From the NCBI RefSeq assembly GCF_016653405.1, contig NZ_NHSN01000025.1, positions 310,001 through 374,000 of the forward strand: DNA of 64,000 nt, in the 5' to 3' direction. Position 1 is the first letter of the stretch; every line of letters starts with the position of its first letter. The translations under genes were made by a program, and so were the position numbers. The notes beneath the pieces were generated by a model. The model was not told the origin of the DNA. It worked only from the letters and a program-made list of their open reading frames with translations, and ran no database searches. Below, one piece after another: positions 12,202-22,027 of the stretch. The stretch is from Halorhodospira halophila. Its GTDB lineage: Bacteria > Pseudomonadota > Gammaproteobacteria > Nitrococcales > Halorhodospiraceae.

Positions 12202-13712
12202 TGCGCACCCTCCTCCAGCACGGCGTCGATGTAGACCTGCGGATCAAGCAGCTGCTTGGCGGAGGCCTCGGCCAGCTCGTAGAGCGGCTGCGCGTAAAGA
12301 CCGATGAACAGGGTCAGCAGCGCCAGCCCAGCGATCGGCAGATACATGGCCCACAGGCCCGGGTCGCGCCGCTCGCCGGTGAGCACCGAGGTGTCCTGCA
12401 CATGCTCGGGCACCCCGTGCCAGAACGCCTCCTGCCAGATCTTGGTCATCGAGTAGAGGGTCAGCAGGCCGGTGAGCAGGGCCACAAAGACGATCCCCCA
12501 GGAAGCCTGCTCGACGCCGGCCCAGATGACGATCAGCTTGGCGATGAACCCGGACAGCGGCGGCAGGCCGGCCAGCGACAGCGCCGGCACGGCGAAGAGC
12601 AGCCCCAGGAACGGCCGGTGCTTGTAGAGCCCGCCCAGGTCGCGCAGCTCGTAGCTGCCCAGCATCCGGTAGGCCACGCCGGCGACCAGGAAGAGGTTGG
12701 TCTTCACGATGATGTGGTGCGCGATGTAGAAGACACCGCCGATCAGGGCCAACGGCGTGAACAGCGCCAGGCCCATGATCATGTAGCCGATCTGGCTGAT
12801 GATGTGGAACGAGAGGATGCGGCGCACCTCGTAGTGGTACGCGGCACCCAGCACGCCGGTGATCATCGTGAAGCCGGCCGCCCAAAGCAGGATCTCGTGG
12901 GTGTAGGCGACCTCCTGCGTGAAGATCAGCGTAAACACCCGGTACAGGGCGTAGACACCGACCTTGGTCAGCAGGCCGGCGAACAGCGCCGAAATGGCGA
13001 TCGGCGGGGTGTGGTAACTCGCCGGCAGCCAGAAGAAGAGCGGGAAGGCACCGGCCTTGATGCCGAAGGAGACCATGTACATGGCCGCCAGCACGGTGAC
13101 CAGCCCGGGCTGATCCACCTCGGCGAGCTTCACCGCCATGTCGGCCATGTTCAGGGTGCCGACCAGGCCGTAGGTAATGCCCACCGCCGAGAGGAAGATC
13201 ATCGACGAGAGCAGGTTGAGGGTGACGTACTTGATCGCCCCCTCCATCTGCGCCCGCTCGCCGCCGAGGATCAGCAGCGCGAACGAGGCGACGAGCATCA
13301 CCTCGAACCAGACGTAGAGGTTGAAGACGTCGCCGGTCAGGAAGGCGCCGGCCACACCGGCGAGCAGCAGGTGCAGCAGCGGCCAGTGGCCGTAGTGCTC
13401 GTGCCCGCGCGGCGTGGTGGCCGTAGAGTACACGGCGGTGGCGAAGCCCATGATGCCGGTGAGCACCGCCATGATGGCGCCCAACAGGTCGGCGACTAGG
13501 GTGATGCCGAAGGGCGCCTTCCAGTCGCCCATGTGCATCACCACCACGCCCTCGTGCCAGACCGTGTGCAGCAGCCACAGGGTGCTGGCCAGCAGCGCGC
13601 CGGTGCCGAGCACCCCCAGCCAGCGCTGCACGGTCAGGTGGCGGTGGACCGCCAGCGAGACGGCGCCCAGCAGCAGGGGCAGCAGTACCGGTATGGCGAC
13701 TTGCAGACTCAC
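12198..13712 (-). CDS. mrpD: Mrp Na+/H+ antiporter subunit D
   Basis: Large 504-residue membrane subunit homologous to the proton-pumping NuoM/NuoN subunits of complex I. About 14 helices are visible, with conserved [19 protein letters not shown] and [11 protein letters not shown] segments holding the membrane lysines, and the glutamate-bearing [18 protein letters not shown]. It overlaps mrpC and mrpE by four bases on each side. MrpD with MrpA forms the ion-translocating core. Confidence 0.95.
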   Translation of the reverse strand: MSLQVAIPVLLPLLLGAVSLAVHRHLTVQRWLGVLGTGALLASTLWLLHTVWHEGVVVMHMGDWKAPFGITLVADLLGAIMAVLTGIMGFATAVYSTATTPRGHEHYGHWPLLHLLLAGVAGAFLTGDVFNLYVWFEVMLVASFALLILGGERAQMEGAIKYVTLNLLSSMIFLSAVGITYGLVGTLNMADMAVKLAEVDQPGLVTVLAAMYMVSFGIKAGAFPLFFWLPASYHTPPIAISALFAGLLTKVGVYALYRVFTLIFTQEVAYTHEILLWAAGFTMITGVLGAAYHYEVRRILSFHIISQIGYMIMGLALFTPLALIGGVFYIAHHIIVKTNLFLVAGVAYRMLGSYELRDLGGLYKHRPFLGLLFAVPALSLAGLPPLSGFIAKLIVIWAGVEQASWGIVFVALLTGLLTLYSMTKIWQEAFWHGVPEHVQDTSVLTGERRDPGLWAMYLPIAGLALLTLFIGLYAQPLYELAEASAKQLLDPQVYIDAVLEEGAQ

Positions 13713-14056
13713 GTGTCCGTATCCTTCATCTGATCCAGATCGTCGGCCTGCACCACCTGATACGCCTTGTTGATCAGCACCAGCGCAAAGGCCAGCACGC
13801 CGAAGGCGATCACGATGGCGGTCAGGATGAGGGCCATGGGCAGCGGATCACCCACCGCGCCCACCGGCCCGTCGGCGCCCTCGGGGATCAGCGGCGGCGC
13901 TCCCCGCGTCATCCCCGCGGCGGTGAAGAACAGCAGGTTCGCCGCGTTGGAGAGCAGGATCAGGCCGATGACCAGCTTGACGATGGAACGGCGCAGCATC
14001 ATGTAGATGGCGGCGGCGAACATGATGCCCACCAGGACGGCCATTAACGGTTCCAT
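13709..14056 (-). CDS. mrpC: Mrp Na+/H+ antiporter subunit C
   Basis: A 115-residue NuoK-like subunit with three helices; the family pattern [20 protein letters not shown] and a later [15 protein letters not shown] are visible. It overlaps mrpD by four bases and starts four bases after mrpB ends. Assignment is by sequence type and operon position. Confidence 0.94.
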   Translation of the reverse strand: MEPLMAVLVGIMFAAAIYMMLRRSIVKLVIGLILLSNAANLLFFTAAGMTRGAPPLIPEGADGPVGAVGDPLPMALILTAIVIAFGVLAFALVLINKAYQVVQADDLDQMKDTDT

Positions 14057-14060
14057 AGCC

Positions 14061-14489
14061 TTACTCCTCCGCCTCCGCCAGGCTCACCACGATGGCCAGC
14101 ACCGAGCCGAGCACGGTGAGGTAGACCCCGACGTCGAAGATCAGCGGCGTGTTGATGCTCACCTCCCCGATCAGCGGGATCTCCGGATACCACCACAGCG
14201 CCTTGAAGAAGGGCTCGCCGATGAAGATCGGCGGTACGGCGGCGAGGGTGCCGATGACCAGGCCGACCCCGGCGATGGTCCGTGCATCCACCCGCAGCAC
14301 CTGCTGCGTGGCCGGCACGCCGAAGGCGAACAGGTAGAGGATGAACGCCGAGGAGGCCACCAGCCCGGCGATGAAACCGCCGCCGGGCAGGTCGTGACCG
14401 CGCAGCAGCATGAAGATGGAGAACAGCAGCTGCAGCGGCAGCAACAGCCGCGCCATCGTCGAGAGGATCAGGGACCCGGGCTGGATCAT
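14061..14489 (-). CDS. mrpB: Mrp Na+/H+ antiporter subunit B
   Basis: A 142-residue membrane protein with four hydrophobic helices and the MnhB signature [23 protein letters not shown] near the middle and [14 protein letters not shown] toward the end. It overlaps the mrpA stop by four bases (ATGA). A separate mrpB gene together with the long MrpA means this is a group 1 (seven-gene) Mrp operon. Confidence 0.94.
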   Translation of the reverse strand: MIQPGSLILSTMARLLLPLQLLFSIFMLLRGHDLPGGGFIAGLVASSAFILYLFAFGVPATQQVLRVDARTIAGVGLVIGTLAAVPPIFIGEPFFKALWWYPEIPLIGEVSINTPLIFDVGVYLTVLGSVLAIVVSLAEAEE

Positions 14490-16804
14490 TGGTTGTCCTC
14501 CTTCTCGGCGGGACTGCTCTCACCGGTCACCCGGTACTTGACCATGGCGTAGACGCCGATGGCGGCCAGAGCGACGACGAAGATCTCGCCCAGGGTGTCC
14601 AGCGCCCGATAGTCCACCAGGATCACGTTGACCACGTTGCGGCCGTGGGCCAGCGGCACACTCTCATCCAGGTGGTAGGCCGAGATCGGCTCGGCGAACT
14701 GGACATCGATGGTGATCAGCAGCAGCGAGGTCACCAGCACGCCCATCACCGCGGCCACCACGCCGTCGCGCACCCGCTGCTGCGGCGCGGAGAAGTTCAT
14801 GAAGCCGGGCAGCCGGAAGAGCACCAGGACCAGCAGGATCACCGTCAGGGTCTCCACCAGGATCTGCGTGATGCCCAGATCCGGGGCGCTGAACAGGATG
14901 AAAATCAGCGCCACGGTGAAGCCCATCACGCCCAGCGACGCCACCGCCCCCAGCCGCGAGTTGGTCACGCAGGCGAAGAGCACCGAGGCGATCAGCACAC
15001 CGGCGATGATCCACTCGTAGAAGTAGACCTCGAGGCCGGCGCCGAAGCCCCCGTCGTAGCGGGTGGCGAGGGTGTAACCGACCAGAAGTACAGTGGTCAG
15101 CACCGTGGTGGTGATGTAGTGGCGCAGGTAACCGTTCTGCAGCACGCGGGTCTGCCAGTCCGCACTCCAGACCAGGGCGTCGAGGGTGCGAAAGTAACCG
15201 GCCTCCGGGCCGCGCTCATAGAGCCAGTCGTACCGGGCCATCGCCTCGCGCACCTGATCCCAGCGGGTGAACAGGAAGGCGCCGGCGGCAATGGCGAACA
15301 GCGACATGACCAGCGGCAGATTGACCCCGTGCCAGAGCGAGAGGCTCACCGAGATCTGCTCACCGGCCAGCGATGAGGCCACGGCACCGATCAGTCCCTC
15401 GGGAATGAACGGGAACACCCCGAAGAGCAGGCTCAGGACACCGAGGACCGCCGGCCCGGCGAGCATCCCCGGCGGCGCCTCGTGGGGCTCCTTCGGGGTC
15501 TCGGTGCGCTCGCCGAAGAACGGCCGGATGACCACGATGCCGGCGACAATGACCACGAGCACGGCGGTGCCCAGGGCGAGCAGGGCCAGCACCGCGGAGA
15601 GGTAGGGCGCCGCCAGCACCGACTCAAGCATCAGCTCCTTGCCGAGGAAGCCGAACAGCGGCGGGATGCCGGCCAGTGACAGGGCCGAGACCGCGGCCAG
15701 CACCGCCGTCTTCGGCATGGCGTGGCGCAGGCCGCCCATCTTGAGGACGTCCTTGGTGCCGGTCTCGTGGTCGAGGGCGCCGGCGACCAGGAACAGGGCG
15801 CCCTTGTAGAGCGAGTGCGCCAGCAGGAAGGCGCCGAAGGCGATCATCGCCCCCTCGGTACCGATACCGGCGAGCATGGTCAGCGTACCCAGGGCCATCA
15901 CCGTGGAGTTGGCCAGCACCCCCTTGATCCCGGTGCTGCGCACGGCGAAGTAGGCGCCGGTGAACATGGTGATGGCGCCGACCAGCGGCAGCAGCGTCAT
16001 CCACAGCGTGGTGTCACCCAGTGCCGGGTGCAGCTTGGCCAGCAGGAAGACGCCGGCCTTCACCATGGTGGCCGAGTGCAGGTAGGCCGACACCGGGGTC
16101 GGCGCGGCCATGGCCCGCGGCAACCAGAAGTGGAACGGCACCTGGGCCGACTTGGTGAAGGCGCCGAGGAGGATCAGCAGGGTCAGCGGCACGTACCACT
16201 CGTGCTCGCGGATCACATCGCCCTGCTTCAGGAGCTCGGAGATCGTGTAGGTGTCGCCGACGATCCCCAGCATGATGAAACCGGCGAGCAGCGCCAAGCC
16301 ACCGCCAACGGTCACCAGCAGACCCTGCAGGGCGTAGCGCCGCGCCTTGGCATCCTCGTTGTCGTAGCCGATCAGCATGTACGAGGTAATGCTGGTCAGC
16401 TCCCAGAAGATGAACAGGGTGATGAGGTTATCGGAGAGCACCAGGCCCAGCATCGACGCCATGAAGGCGAGGATGTGGACGTAGAAGCGCGGCTGACGCT
16501 CGTCGCCATCCAGGTAATCGCTGGCGTAGAGCAGGACGAAGGTGCCGATCCCCGAGATCAGCAGGGCGAAGAGCAGCGACAGCCCGTCCACGTAAAAGGA
16601 CAGGTTGACGTCGAGCCCGGGCACCCAGGTGTACTCCATCCACACCGTCTCGCCGCCGACAATCTGCGGCAGGAAGGTGGCAAAATAGAGGGTGAGCACC
16701 GCGGGCAGCGCGGCGAAAGCCCAGCCGGCGCGGCGGCCCAGGACGGGCTGCAGCCACGGCACGAGGGCGGCGAGCACGAATCCGGAAAGTACTGCAGCAA
16801 GCAT
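14486..16804 (-). CDS. mrpA: Mrp Na+/H+ antiporter subunit A
   Basis: Largest subunit of the Mrp complex (772 residues), homologous to NuoL of complex I. The N-terminal two thirds contain the antiporter core ([48 protein letters not shown] in part, [20 protein letters not shown]); the C-terminal part carries the MrpB-like/NuoJ-like extension typical of MrpA. ATG 16804 gives [15 protein letters not shown]; an upstream in-frame extension lies over the promoter and is rejected. The complex expels Na+ in exchange for H+ and supports growth at high salt and pH. It heads the seven-gene operon. Confidence 0.95.
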   Translation of the reverse strand: MLAAVLSGFVLAALVPWLQPVLGRRAGWAFAALPAVLTLYFATFLPQIVGGETVWMEYTWVPGLDVNLSFYVDGLSLLFALLISGIGTFVLLYASDYLDGDERQPRFYVHILAFMASMLGLVLSDNLITLFIFWELTSITSYMLIGYDNEDAKARRYALQGLLVTVGGGLALLAGFIMLGIVGDTYTISELLKQGDVIREHEWYVPLTLLILLGAFTKSAQVPFHFWLPRAMAAPTPVSAYLHSATMVKAGVFLLAKLHPALGDTTLWMTLLPLVGAITMFTGAYFAVRSTGIKGVLANSTVMALGTLTMLAGIGTEGAMIAFGAFLLAHSLYKGALFLVAGALDHETGTKDVLKMGGLRHAMPKTAVLAAVSALSLAGIPPLFGFLGKELMLESVLAAPYLSAVLALLALGTAVLVVIVAGIVVIRPFFGERTETPKEPHEAPPGMLAGPAVLGVLSLLFGVFPFIPEGLIGAVASSLAGEQISVSLSLWHGVNLPLVMSLFAIAAGAFLFTRWDQVREAMARYDWLYERGPEAGYFRTLDALVWSADWQTRVLQNGYLRHYITTTVLTTVLLVGYTLATRYDGGFGAGLEVYFYEWIIAGVLIASVLFACVTNSRLGAVASLGVMGFTVALIFILFSAPDLGITQILVETLTVILLVLVLFRLPGFMNFSAPQQRVRDGVVAAVMGVLVTSLLLITIDVQFAEPISAYHLDESVPLAHGRNVVNVILVDYRALDTLGEIFVVALAAIGVYAMVKYRVTGESSPAEKEDNQ

Positions 16805-16850
16805 GCGAGGCCGATCTCCTGACGGTCTCGTCGGCAGACAACGGTTGTGG

Positions 16851-16879
16851 AAGATACCCGATGCTCCGGGGGCTGACAA
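16851..16879 (-). promoter_or_regulatory. Sigma-70-type promoter of the mrp operon
   Basis: On the minus strand, TTGTCA (16879-16874, five of six consensus bases) is separated by exactly 17 bases from TATCTT (16856-16851, four of six). Predicted transcription would start near 16844, giving a leader of about 40 bases to the mrpA ATG at 16804, with an AGGAG site in between. The gap between mrpA and the divergent DUF1631 gene is 154 bases, so this is the natural promoter position. Confidence 0.55.
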
Positions 16880-16958
16880 GTTGGCGCAGCTGCAGGGGCG
16901 CCGGTAACCCCTTGAGTCGCCTTCTCACATCTGCCCGTCGCGGGTATCCTCCCGACCC

Positions 16959-18380
16959 ATGAGCGAAGCCGATATGACCGAGCACCCCCCGGACAATGTC
17001 GTCTACCTCGCCCGCACCGAACGCGGTCAGGGTCGGGCGATCCCCGGTCGGATCGAGCGGCTGCGCCGCCACGTCGAGGGCCGTCTGGTGGGATCGCTGC
17101 GTCAGGGCCTGCACGAGGCGCAGGAGCGGCTCCACGAGCTGGCCGGCGGCGGCGAGCAGGGTGACGCCTACCGCCAAGACATGCAGATGGTCCGACTGCA
17201 CCGCCACGACATGGAAGAGGTCTTGCGCGCCGGTCTCGAGTACCGCTTCGCCGGGCTCATCGACCCGGCGGCCGTTGACCCGCCACCCACCCCGGCGCAC
17301 CACAGCGCGGCGGCGCGCATTCTGACCGATCTGCGCAGCCGCACCGCAGCGACGACCGAGCCGACCACCCGCGCCCTGGACGCCGCCCTCCCCACGGTGC
17401 GCGTGCGCGAGCCGCTCAACCCGCTGGCCGCAGCGCAGGTGGCCGACCTGCTGCTGCGTGTCCAGCAACGCCCGCCGCTCGCCGCCCCGGCACAGGAGGT
17501 GGTGCTCGAAACGCTCGGGGACGCGGTGGGCCGCATGCTGCCGGATCTACACCGCGAGGCGGTGGCGCAGCTCACCGGCGACGGCGCGGCGGACCCCGCC
17601 GGGCCGTCGGCGGCGACCAGCGTCGCCGACGAGACCCGATTCGCAGCACGCGCCGTGCGCAGCCGCGACCGTGTGGAGGCGGCCCGGCAGCGGGTCAGCG
17701 AGGAGATCGAGCGCTGCCTGGAGGGGCGCCGGCCGCCGGCACTCATCGAGCAGCTGATCCGGGACGCCTGGGCACGGCTGCTGCTGCTGATCCACCTGAG
17801 CGACGGCGCGGACTCTGAGAACTGGGTCCGCCACTGCGCGGTGATGGAGCGCCTGGTCTGGAGCGTCGACACCCCGCCGGATGCCACCTCGCGCCGACGG
17901 CTGGTCCTGGAGATCCCCCTGCTCCTCCACGAGGTGGCCGACGGCCTGCGCGAGGTCCTCCATGACCCCTTCGAGGTCAGCAAGGTGCTCCGCGCCCTGG
18001 AGGCCGAGTACCTGAACTGCCTGACCCGCGGCGATCCGGGGCTGGCCCAATTCAGCGCCAGGAACGACGATACCGCCGCGGCGAGCCACCGCGAGGGGGA
18101 CGTGCGCCGGGTGGCCGCCCTGCCCGAAGGGACCTGGATGGAGATCGGCGGGGCACAGGGCGAGCGCCTGCGCGTCCGGCTGGCCGGGCACACCGCCGAT
18201 GGTCGGCTGATCTTCGCCAACCGGGCCGGCTTCAAGGTCCTCGAGCGCAGCACCGAGGCGCTCGCCGCGGCCGTGGCCGACGGGCAGGCCAAGCTGCTCG
18301 ACGACCATGAGCTGCTCAACGACGGGCTCTCGCGGGTCATCCGCCGGCTCGTCGAGCGGCGTGCGGGGCACGGCGAATGA
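16959..18380 (+). CDS. DUF1631-family protein
   Basis: Cytoplasmic protein of 473 residues with no signal peptide. It resembles DUF1631 proteins (sometimes misnamed thymidine phosphorylase): an N-terminal helical part, a conserved block WARLLLLIHLSDGADSENWVRH...ERLVWSVDTP around residues 265-310, and a C-terminal PilZ-like beta region (LPEGTWMEIGGAQGERLRVRLAG...FANRAGFKVLE). Many DUF1631 proteins are about 700-800 residues, so this is a short form. The function is unknown; a regulatory or c-di-GMP link is only speculation from the PilZ-like end. ATG 16974 is an alternative start because no strong ribosome site precedes 16959. It overlaps the acyltransferase gene by four bases. Confidence 0.7.
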   Translation: MSEADMTEHPPDNVVYLARTERGQGRAIPGRIERLRRHVEGRLVGSLRQGLHEAQERLHELAGGGEQGDAYRQDMQMVRLHRHDMEEVLRAGLEYRFAGLIDPAAVDPPPTPAHHSAAARILTDLRSRTAATTEPTTRALDAALPTVRVREPLNPLAAAQVADLLLRVQQRPPLAAPAQEVVLETLGDAVGRMLPDLHREAVAQLTGDGAADPAGPSAATSVADETRFAARAVRSRDRVEAARQRVSEEIERCLEGRRPPALIEQLIRDAWARLLLLIHLSDGADSENWVRHCAVMERLVWSVDTPPDATSRRRLVLEIPLLLHEVADGLREVLHDPFEVSKVLRALEAEYLNCLTRGDPGLAQFSARNDDTAAASHREGDVRRVAALPEGTWMEIGGAQGERLRVRLAGHTADGRLIFANRAGFKVLERSTEALAAAVADGQAKLLDDHELLNDGLSRVIRRLVERRAGHGE

Positions 18381-19141
18381 GCTTGGCCCGCCGCGTACGG
18401 GCGGCCCTGATCCTCGCCTTGGCCCTCGTCCACCTACTCCTCGGCGGGCTGTGGGTCACCGGGGCCAGCCTGCTCTCGCGGCGGCTCGGGCGCCACGCGG
18501 CGGCCCTGTGGAACCGGATCCTCATGGCCCTGATGCGCGTCCGCCTTCACCGGCACGGTCGCCCGCAGCGCGGCGCCCTCCTGGTGGCCAACCACCTCTC
18601 CTGGCTGGACATCGTTGCCCTGTTCGCCCTGGTGCCGGACACCTTCCTGAGCAAGGCGGAGCTGCGCGACTGGCCGATTGTCGGCCGCGTGGCCCGCAAC
18701 CTCGGCACCCTGTTCATCGGCCGCGGCCACAGCGGCGCAGCGCAGCGGGCCGCCGGCGAGATGGCCGAGCGGCTGCGCCGGGGCGATGCCGTGATCTTCT
18801 TCCCCGAGGGCCGGATCAGCACCGAATTCGGCATCCAGCCGTTCCGCCCGCGGCTGTTCCGTGCCGCCCACGAGGCCGACTCCGCAGTGCAGCCGGTGGC
18901 CATCGGCTACCGTCCGCGCCACCGCGGTGACGATCTGGGGGAACTGGTGCCGGAGCGTCGCATGCTGGACAGCGCCTGGTGGGCGGCCGGCCACGGGGTG
19001 GAGGTCCACATCCACTTCCTGGACCCCATCCCGGCCGCGGAGCGGGACCGCCGGCAGCTGGCCGACGAGGCGCGCAAACGGATCGCCGATCGGGCGGGGC
19101 TGCCGCTGCTCGGGCGGACGCCGGCCAACGGCGAACACTAG
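18377..19141 (+). CDS. 1-acyl-sn-glycerol-3-phosphate acyltransferase (PlsC-type)
   Basis: Membrane-associated acyltransferase of the PlsC family, expected to acylate lysophosphatidic acid or a related lyso-lipid. The 254-residue protein has an N-terminal hydrophobic helix (about residues 8-30), the HxxxxD catalytic motif in NHLSWLD (about residues 71-77) and the FFPEGRIS glycerol-phosphate-binding motif about 65 residues later. The ATG overlaps the stop of the DUF1631 gene (ATGA). It converges with the porin gene. It may be PlsC itself or an OlsA-like paralogue; the sequence alone does not separate them. Confidence 0.88.
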   Translation: MSLARRVRAALILALALVHLLLGGLWVTGASLLSRRLGRHAAALWNRILMALMRVRLHRHGRPQRGALLVANHLSWLDIVALFALVPDTFLSKAELRDWPIVGRVARNLGTLFIGRGHSGAAQRAAGEMAERLRRGDAVIFFPEGRISTEFGIQPFRPRLFRAAHEADSAVQPVAIGYRPRHRGDDLGELVPERRMLDSAWWAAGHGVEVHIHFLDPIPAAERDRRQLADEARKRIADRAGLPLLGRTPANGEH

Positions 19142-19191
19142 TTGGGGCCGGCGGCTTGGCCTCGCGCGGCGGCTCCGCCACGGGGCCCGCT

Positions 19192-20319
19192 CTAGAAATC
19201 CATGCGTACGCCGGAGCCCACCGCCCAAGCCGAGCGGCCTGATCCGATTTTCGCATCCTCGCCGCTAGGGCCGGCGGTCCGGCCGACCTCCCAGGGAACC
19301 AACCGCGAGTCGTCGTCGTTGCTCAGATAGGTAGCGGTGGCGTAGAGGCGCAGCCGCTCGCTTGCGTGGAAAATCGGGCCGACGGAGACCAGTCGGGCCC
19401 CGTGACCGGAGGCATCCACGTCCAGGGTGTAGTACTGCAGGCGCAGGTCCAGATCGTCCTCAAGGGCATAGAGCAGCCCCGCGCCGTAGGCAGCGGCGTC
19501 GCTGTAATCAGCGTCATCAACCGCGTAGGCATCCCGGGTCGCCTGCCCCAGCGCGGTCACCCGCAGGGCCTCGGTGGCCTGCCAATCCAGACCCAGCCGG
19601 AGGGCATCAGCACTGCGCACCGCTCCCGCGCGGCCGGCCACCCGCTCGTAGCCCACCGCGACCCAGACGCGCTCGCCGCTGTAGCGCAGGGCACTGCTGA
19701 CGGCGGTGCGTTCGTTGTCGTCCGCCGGGAAGGCCTCATCGTCGTCTTCTTCTCCGTCCCAATCGAAGCTCCCCTGCAGGTCGACGCCCCAGCCGGGCTG
19801 CTCCGGCGAGCTGTAGCGGACCGCATTGGGAAAGCGCTGATCAAAGTGGGGCCTATGGCCAGCGCGCAGCACGTTGCGGGCATTGCCCAACTGACTGCCG
19901 AAGAGATCCACGCGGCTGCGGATGTCCTTAACCGCCGTGTCCATGTAGCCCAGCCGCAGCGTCCCCCACGCCCCGGTCAGCCCCAAGTAGGTATCCCGGG
20001 GAGCCAGGTCGGCGCCGTCGCCGCGATTGTAGTCCAGGGTGCGCTCCAGGCGGCCGTAGACCGTCAGTCCGGTCTCCAGGGTGTGACCAACGCGCAGCCC
20101 CAACCGGGAGGAGTTGCTAGCCAAGTCGCCGGCGGCGTAACCGCCGCCGCTGTAGTAATCAACGCTGACGTCGGCACGGCCGTAGACCGACCAATCGATC
20201 TCTGCGGCCGCCACCGGATTGCCGGCGATACACGGCGCCGCCGGCGCCAGCAGGGGCAGCGCGGCGAGCAGACGCCAGCCGGATGCGGGGCGCCGACGCC
20301 CCGTGCGGATCACTCCCAT
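19192..20319 (-). CDS. Gram-negative general porin
   Basis: Outer-membrane trimeric-type porin of 375 residues. A signal peptide spans about residues 1-38 (Arg-rich n-region, hydrophobic core LLAALPLLAPAAPCIA). The mature part is typical: IDWSVYGRADVSVDY opening, SRLGLRVGHTLETGLTVYGRLE, a long acidic loop (EEDDDEAFPADD) and a C-terminal strand ending in Phe (GSGVRMDF). Strong negative charge suits a halophile. ATG 20319 has AAGGAG six bases upstream; the same frame runs upstream into lgt and is rejected there. It lies 110 bases after lgt on the same strand. A second, not closely similar porin is at 31943. Confidence 0.9.
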   Translation of the reverse strand: MGVIRTGRRRPASGWRLLAALPLLAPAAPCIAGNPVAAAEIDWSVYGRADVSVDYYSGGGYAAGDLASNSSRLGLRVGHTLETGLTVYGRLERTLDYNRGDGADLAPRDTYLGLTGAWGTLRLGYMDTAVKDIRSRVDLFGSQLGNARNVLRAGHRPHFDQRFPNAVRYSSPEQPGWGVDLQGSFDWDGEEDDDEAFPADDNERTAVSSALRYSGERVWVAVGYERVAGRAGAVRSADALRLGLDWQATEALRVTALGQATRDAYAVDDADYSDAAAYGAGLLYALEDDLDLRLQYYTLDVDASGHGARLVSVGPIFHASERLRLYATATYLSNDDDSRLVPWEVGRTAGPSGEDAKIGSGRSAWAVGSGVRMDF

Positions 20320-20429
20320 GCAGTGCTCCTTGAAGACCGTTGGTAGGGACCGGCGCCGTGCGCCCCTCCGGCGCGCCGGAACCGATGGTTGCAACCGGGC
20401 GGGATTGTAACCCGGCGCTGGGCGGCGGA

Positions 20430-21221
20430 TCAGGCGGCCGCGCCCGGGCGCCGCCAGGCCCAGAGCAGCAGCGCCACCCCGCCGAGGATCATGGGCAGGG
20501 TGAGGACCTGGCCCAGGGTCAGCCAGCCAAAGGCGAGGTAGCCGATGTGCGCATCCGGCATGCGGAAGAACTCGACGAAGGCGCGGAAGCCCCCGTACGC
20601 CGTCAGGAACAGACCGGTGACCGCCCCGCGGGCCCGCGGTCGGGCGGAGAACCACCACAGCAGCACGAACAGGGCGATCCCCTCCAGCCCCATCTGATAG
20701 AGCTGCGAGGGGTGGCGCGCCTCGTCGCCCAGGGGCGGATAGACCATGGCCCAGGGGACCTCGGAGGGCCGGCCCCACAGCTCGCCGTTGATGAAGTTGC
20801 CCAGCCGCCCGGCGCCGAGGCCGATGGGCACCAGCGGCGCGGCGAAATCGGTCAGACCCAGCAGCGGGATCCGGTAGCGCCAGGCGTAGACCCCCAGCGC
20901 GGCGGTGACCCCGAGGAGCCCGCCGTGGAAGGACATGCCGCCTTCCCAGAGCCTCAGCAAGGCGAGCGGGTCGGCGGCGAGGCCATCCAGGTTGTAGAAG
21001 AGGTGGTAGCCGAGCTTGGCGCCGACAATCACCCCCAGGGCGCCGAAGAAGACCAAGTCGTCCACCTGCTGCCCGGTCACCGGGCTGTCCGGCCGACGCG
21101 CCCGCCAGCGCCCCAGCCCCCAGGCGGCAAGGAAGCCGACGACGTACATCAGGCCGTACCAGTGGATGGCCACCGGCCCGAGCTGGATGGCGACCGGGTC
21201 GATATCGGGATAGACGAGCAT
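20430..21221 (-). CDS. lgt: Prolipoprotein diacylglyceryl transferase
   Basis: Inner-membrane enzyme that attaches diacylglycerol from phosphatidylglycerol to the lipobox cysteine, the first step of lipoprotein maturation. The 263-residue protein has about seven helices, the N-terminal [12 protein letters not shown], the Lgt signature [19 protein letters not shown] with its essential Arg and Asn, and the C-terminal [11 protein letters not shown]. Its length is normal. Several lipoproteins that would be substrates are encoded later in the window. Confidence 0.96.
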   Translation of the reverse strand: MLVYPDIDPVAIQLGPVAIHWYGLMYVVGFLAAWGLGRWRARRPDSPVTGQQVDDLVFFGALGVIVGAKLGYHLFYNLDGLAADPLALLRLWEGGMSFHGGLLGVTAALGVYAWRYRIPLLGLTDFAAPLVPIGLGAGRLGNFINGELWGRPSEVPWAMVYPPLGDEARHPSQLYQMGLEGIALFVLLWWFSARPRARGAVTGLFLTAYGGFRAFVEFFRMPDAHIGYLAFGWLTLGQVLTLPMILGGVALLLWAWRRPGAAA

Positions 21222-21321
21222 GGGCGGAGACTAGTGGAGAGCGACGCGGCAAGGCAAGCGCGGCGCCGACATCCGCGGTAGGAAGCGGGCCAAGCAGGCA
21301 GACAGCCAGGAAGCGAGAAAG

Positions 21322-21366
21322 GATCCCGTGGCCCCGCAGCCGGGGTGGCCGCAGGGCCACGGGATC
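21322..21366 (-). terminator. Long GC hairpin, probable terminator of the small outer-membrane gene pair
   Basis: A perfect 13-bp inverted repeat pairs 21322-21334 (GATCCCGTGGCCC) with 21354-21366, around a 19-base GC-rich loop. On the minus strand the hairpin is followed by a pyrimidine/T-rich stretch (CTTTCTCGCTT). It lies 47 bases after the stop of the 21414-21941 gene and before lgt, both minus-strand genes, so it fits a factor-independent terminator. Confidence 0.55.
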
Positions 21367-21413
21367 AGCGCGCCCGAATCAGCGCGAAGGAAGTGGAGCA
21401 CCCACGGGCGACC

Positions 21414-21941
21414 TCAGAAGCCGAAGCCGAAGCCGACATTCAGGTAGAGGCCATCCAGGTTGTCGGGGCTATCGCCATCGGAAAAAGCGTCTAACTCGTC
21501 GTCTACGGCGTTCGTCCCCCGGTAGGCGATCTTGGTGAACAGCTCCGAGGTGTCCCCGGTGTCCAGGGCGAAACGGCCGTAGATGTCGGTGGCTGTGACG
21601 TCGGCGCTGGCCTGCCCGAACATCAGGCCGACGCTGGTGGCGAAGCCGACACCACCAACCAGATCGTACTCGGCAGTCAGACCACGGAAGTCCCCTGTCG
21701 TGCCTCCAAAGCCATCCAGCCGCTCGTAGTAGACGCCCATGCGGAACTCGTCGTTGAGATGGACGCCGAAGTCGAAGGTGTTGGCGGAGATATCACTGTC
21801 CTCGACGTCGGAGTCGAAGGCGGTGTAGACCGGCGTGTGGCCGTACTTGAAGAAGAACGTCTCGGCGCTGGCCGAGGCGGCGAAGGCCGTGGCCGAGAGC
21901 AGGGCCACGCCGGCGATGGTGTGCCTGGCATGCTTGTGCAT
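21414..21941 (-). CDS. Small secreted outer-membrane-type protein, paralogue 1
   Basis: Unrecognised 175-residue protein with a clear signal peptide (about residues 1-25, ending AASASA) and a mature part with alternating beta-strand pattern, acidic loops and a C-terminal Phe (NVGFGFGF), as in small outer-membrane barrels. It shares with the next gene the N-terminal motif HTPVYTAxDSDVEDSDxSAN and the pattern ERLDG...G...G.SAEY/TAEY...DIYGR.AL. ATG 21941 has GAGGAGG just upstream; an extension to 21980 is not needed. It is probably cotranscribed with its paralogue 86 bases upstream. Possibly YfaZ-like, but that is not established. Function unknown. Confidence 0.75.
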   Translation of the reverse strand: MHKHARHTIAGVALLSATAFAASASAETFFFKYGHTPVYTAFDSDVEDSDISANTFDFGVHLNDEFRMGVYYERLDGFGGTTGDFRGLTAEYDLVGGVGFATSVGLMFGQASADVTATDIYGRFALDTGDTSELFTKIAYRGTNAVDDELDAFSDGDSPDNLDGLYLNVGFGFGF

Positions 21942-22027
21942 GGTCAACCTCCTCTGTTGCCTGTTCTGCTGCACCCGCACCCGCGCCCCGCGCCCCGCGG
22001 TTCGGGGGCGGCGTTTGGGCGATCGTC

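Noticed and set aside
12192-15376. Plus-strand open frames antisense to the mrp operon
   Set aside because: Shadow frames in GC-rich DNA; the minus-strand Mrp subunits have all family signatures and coupled junctions.
19142-19191. A terminator between the convergent acyltransferase and porin genes
   Set aside because: Only short GC stems with two-base loops and no T-run are present; not distinguishable from background in such GC-rich DNA.
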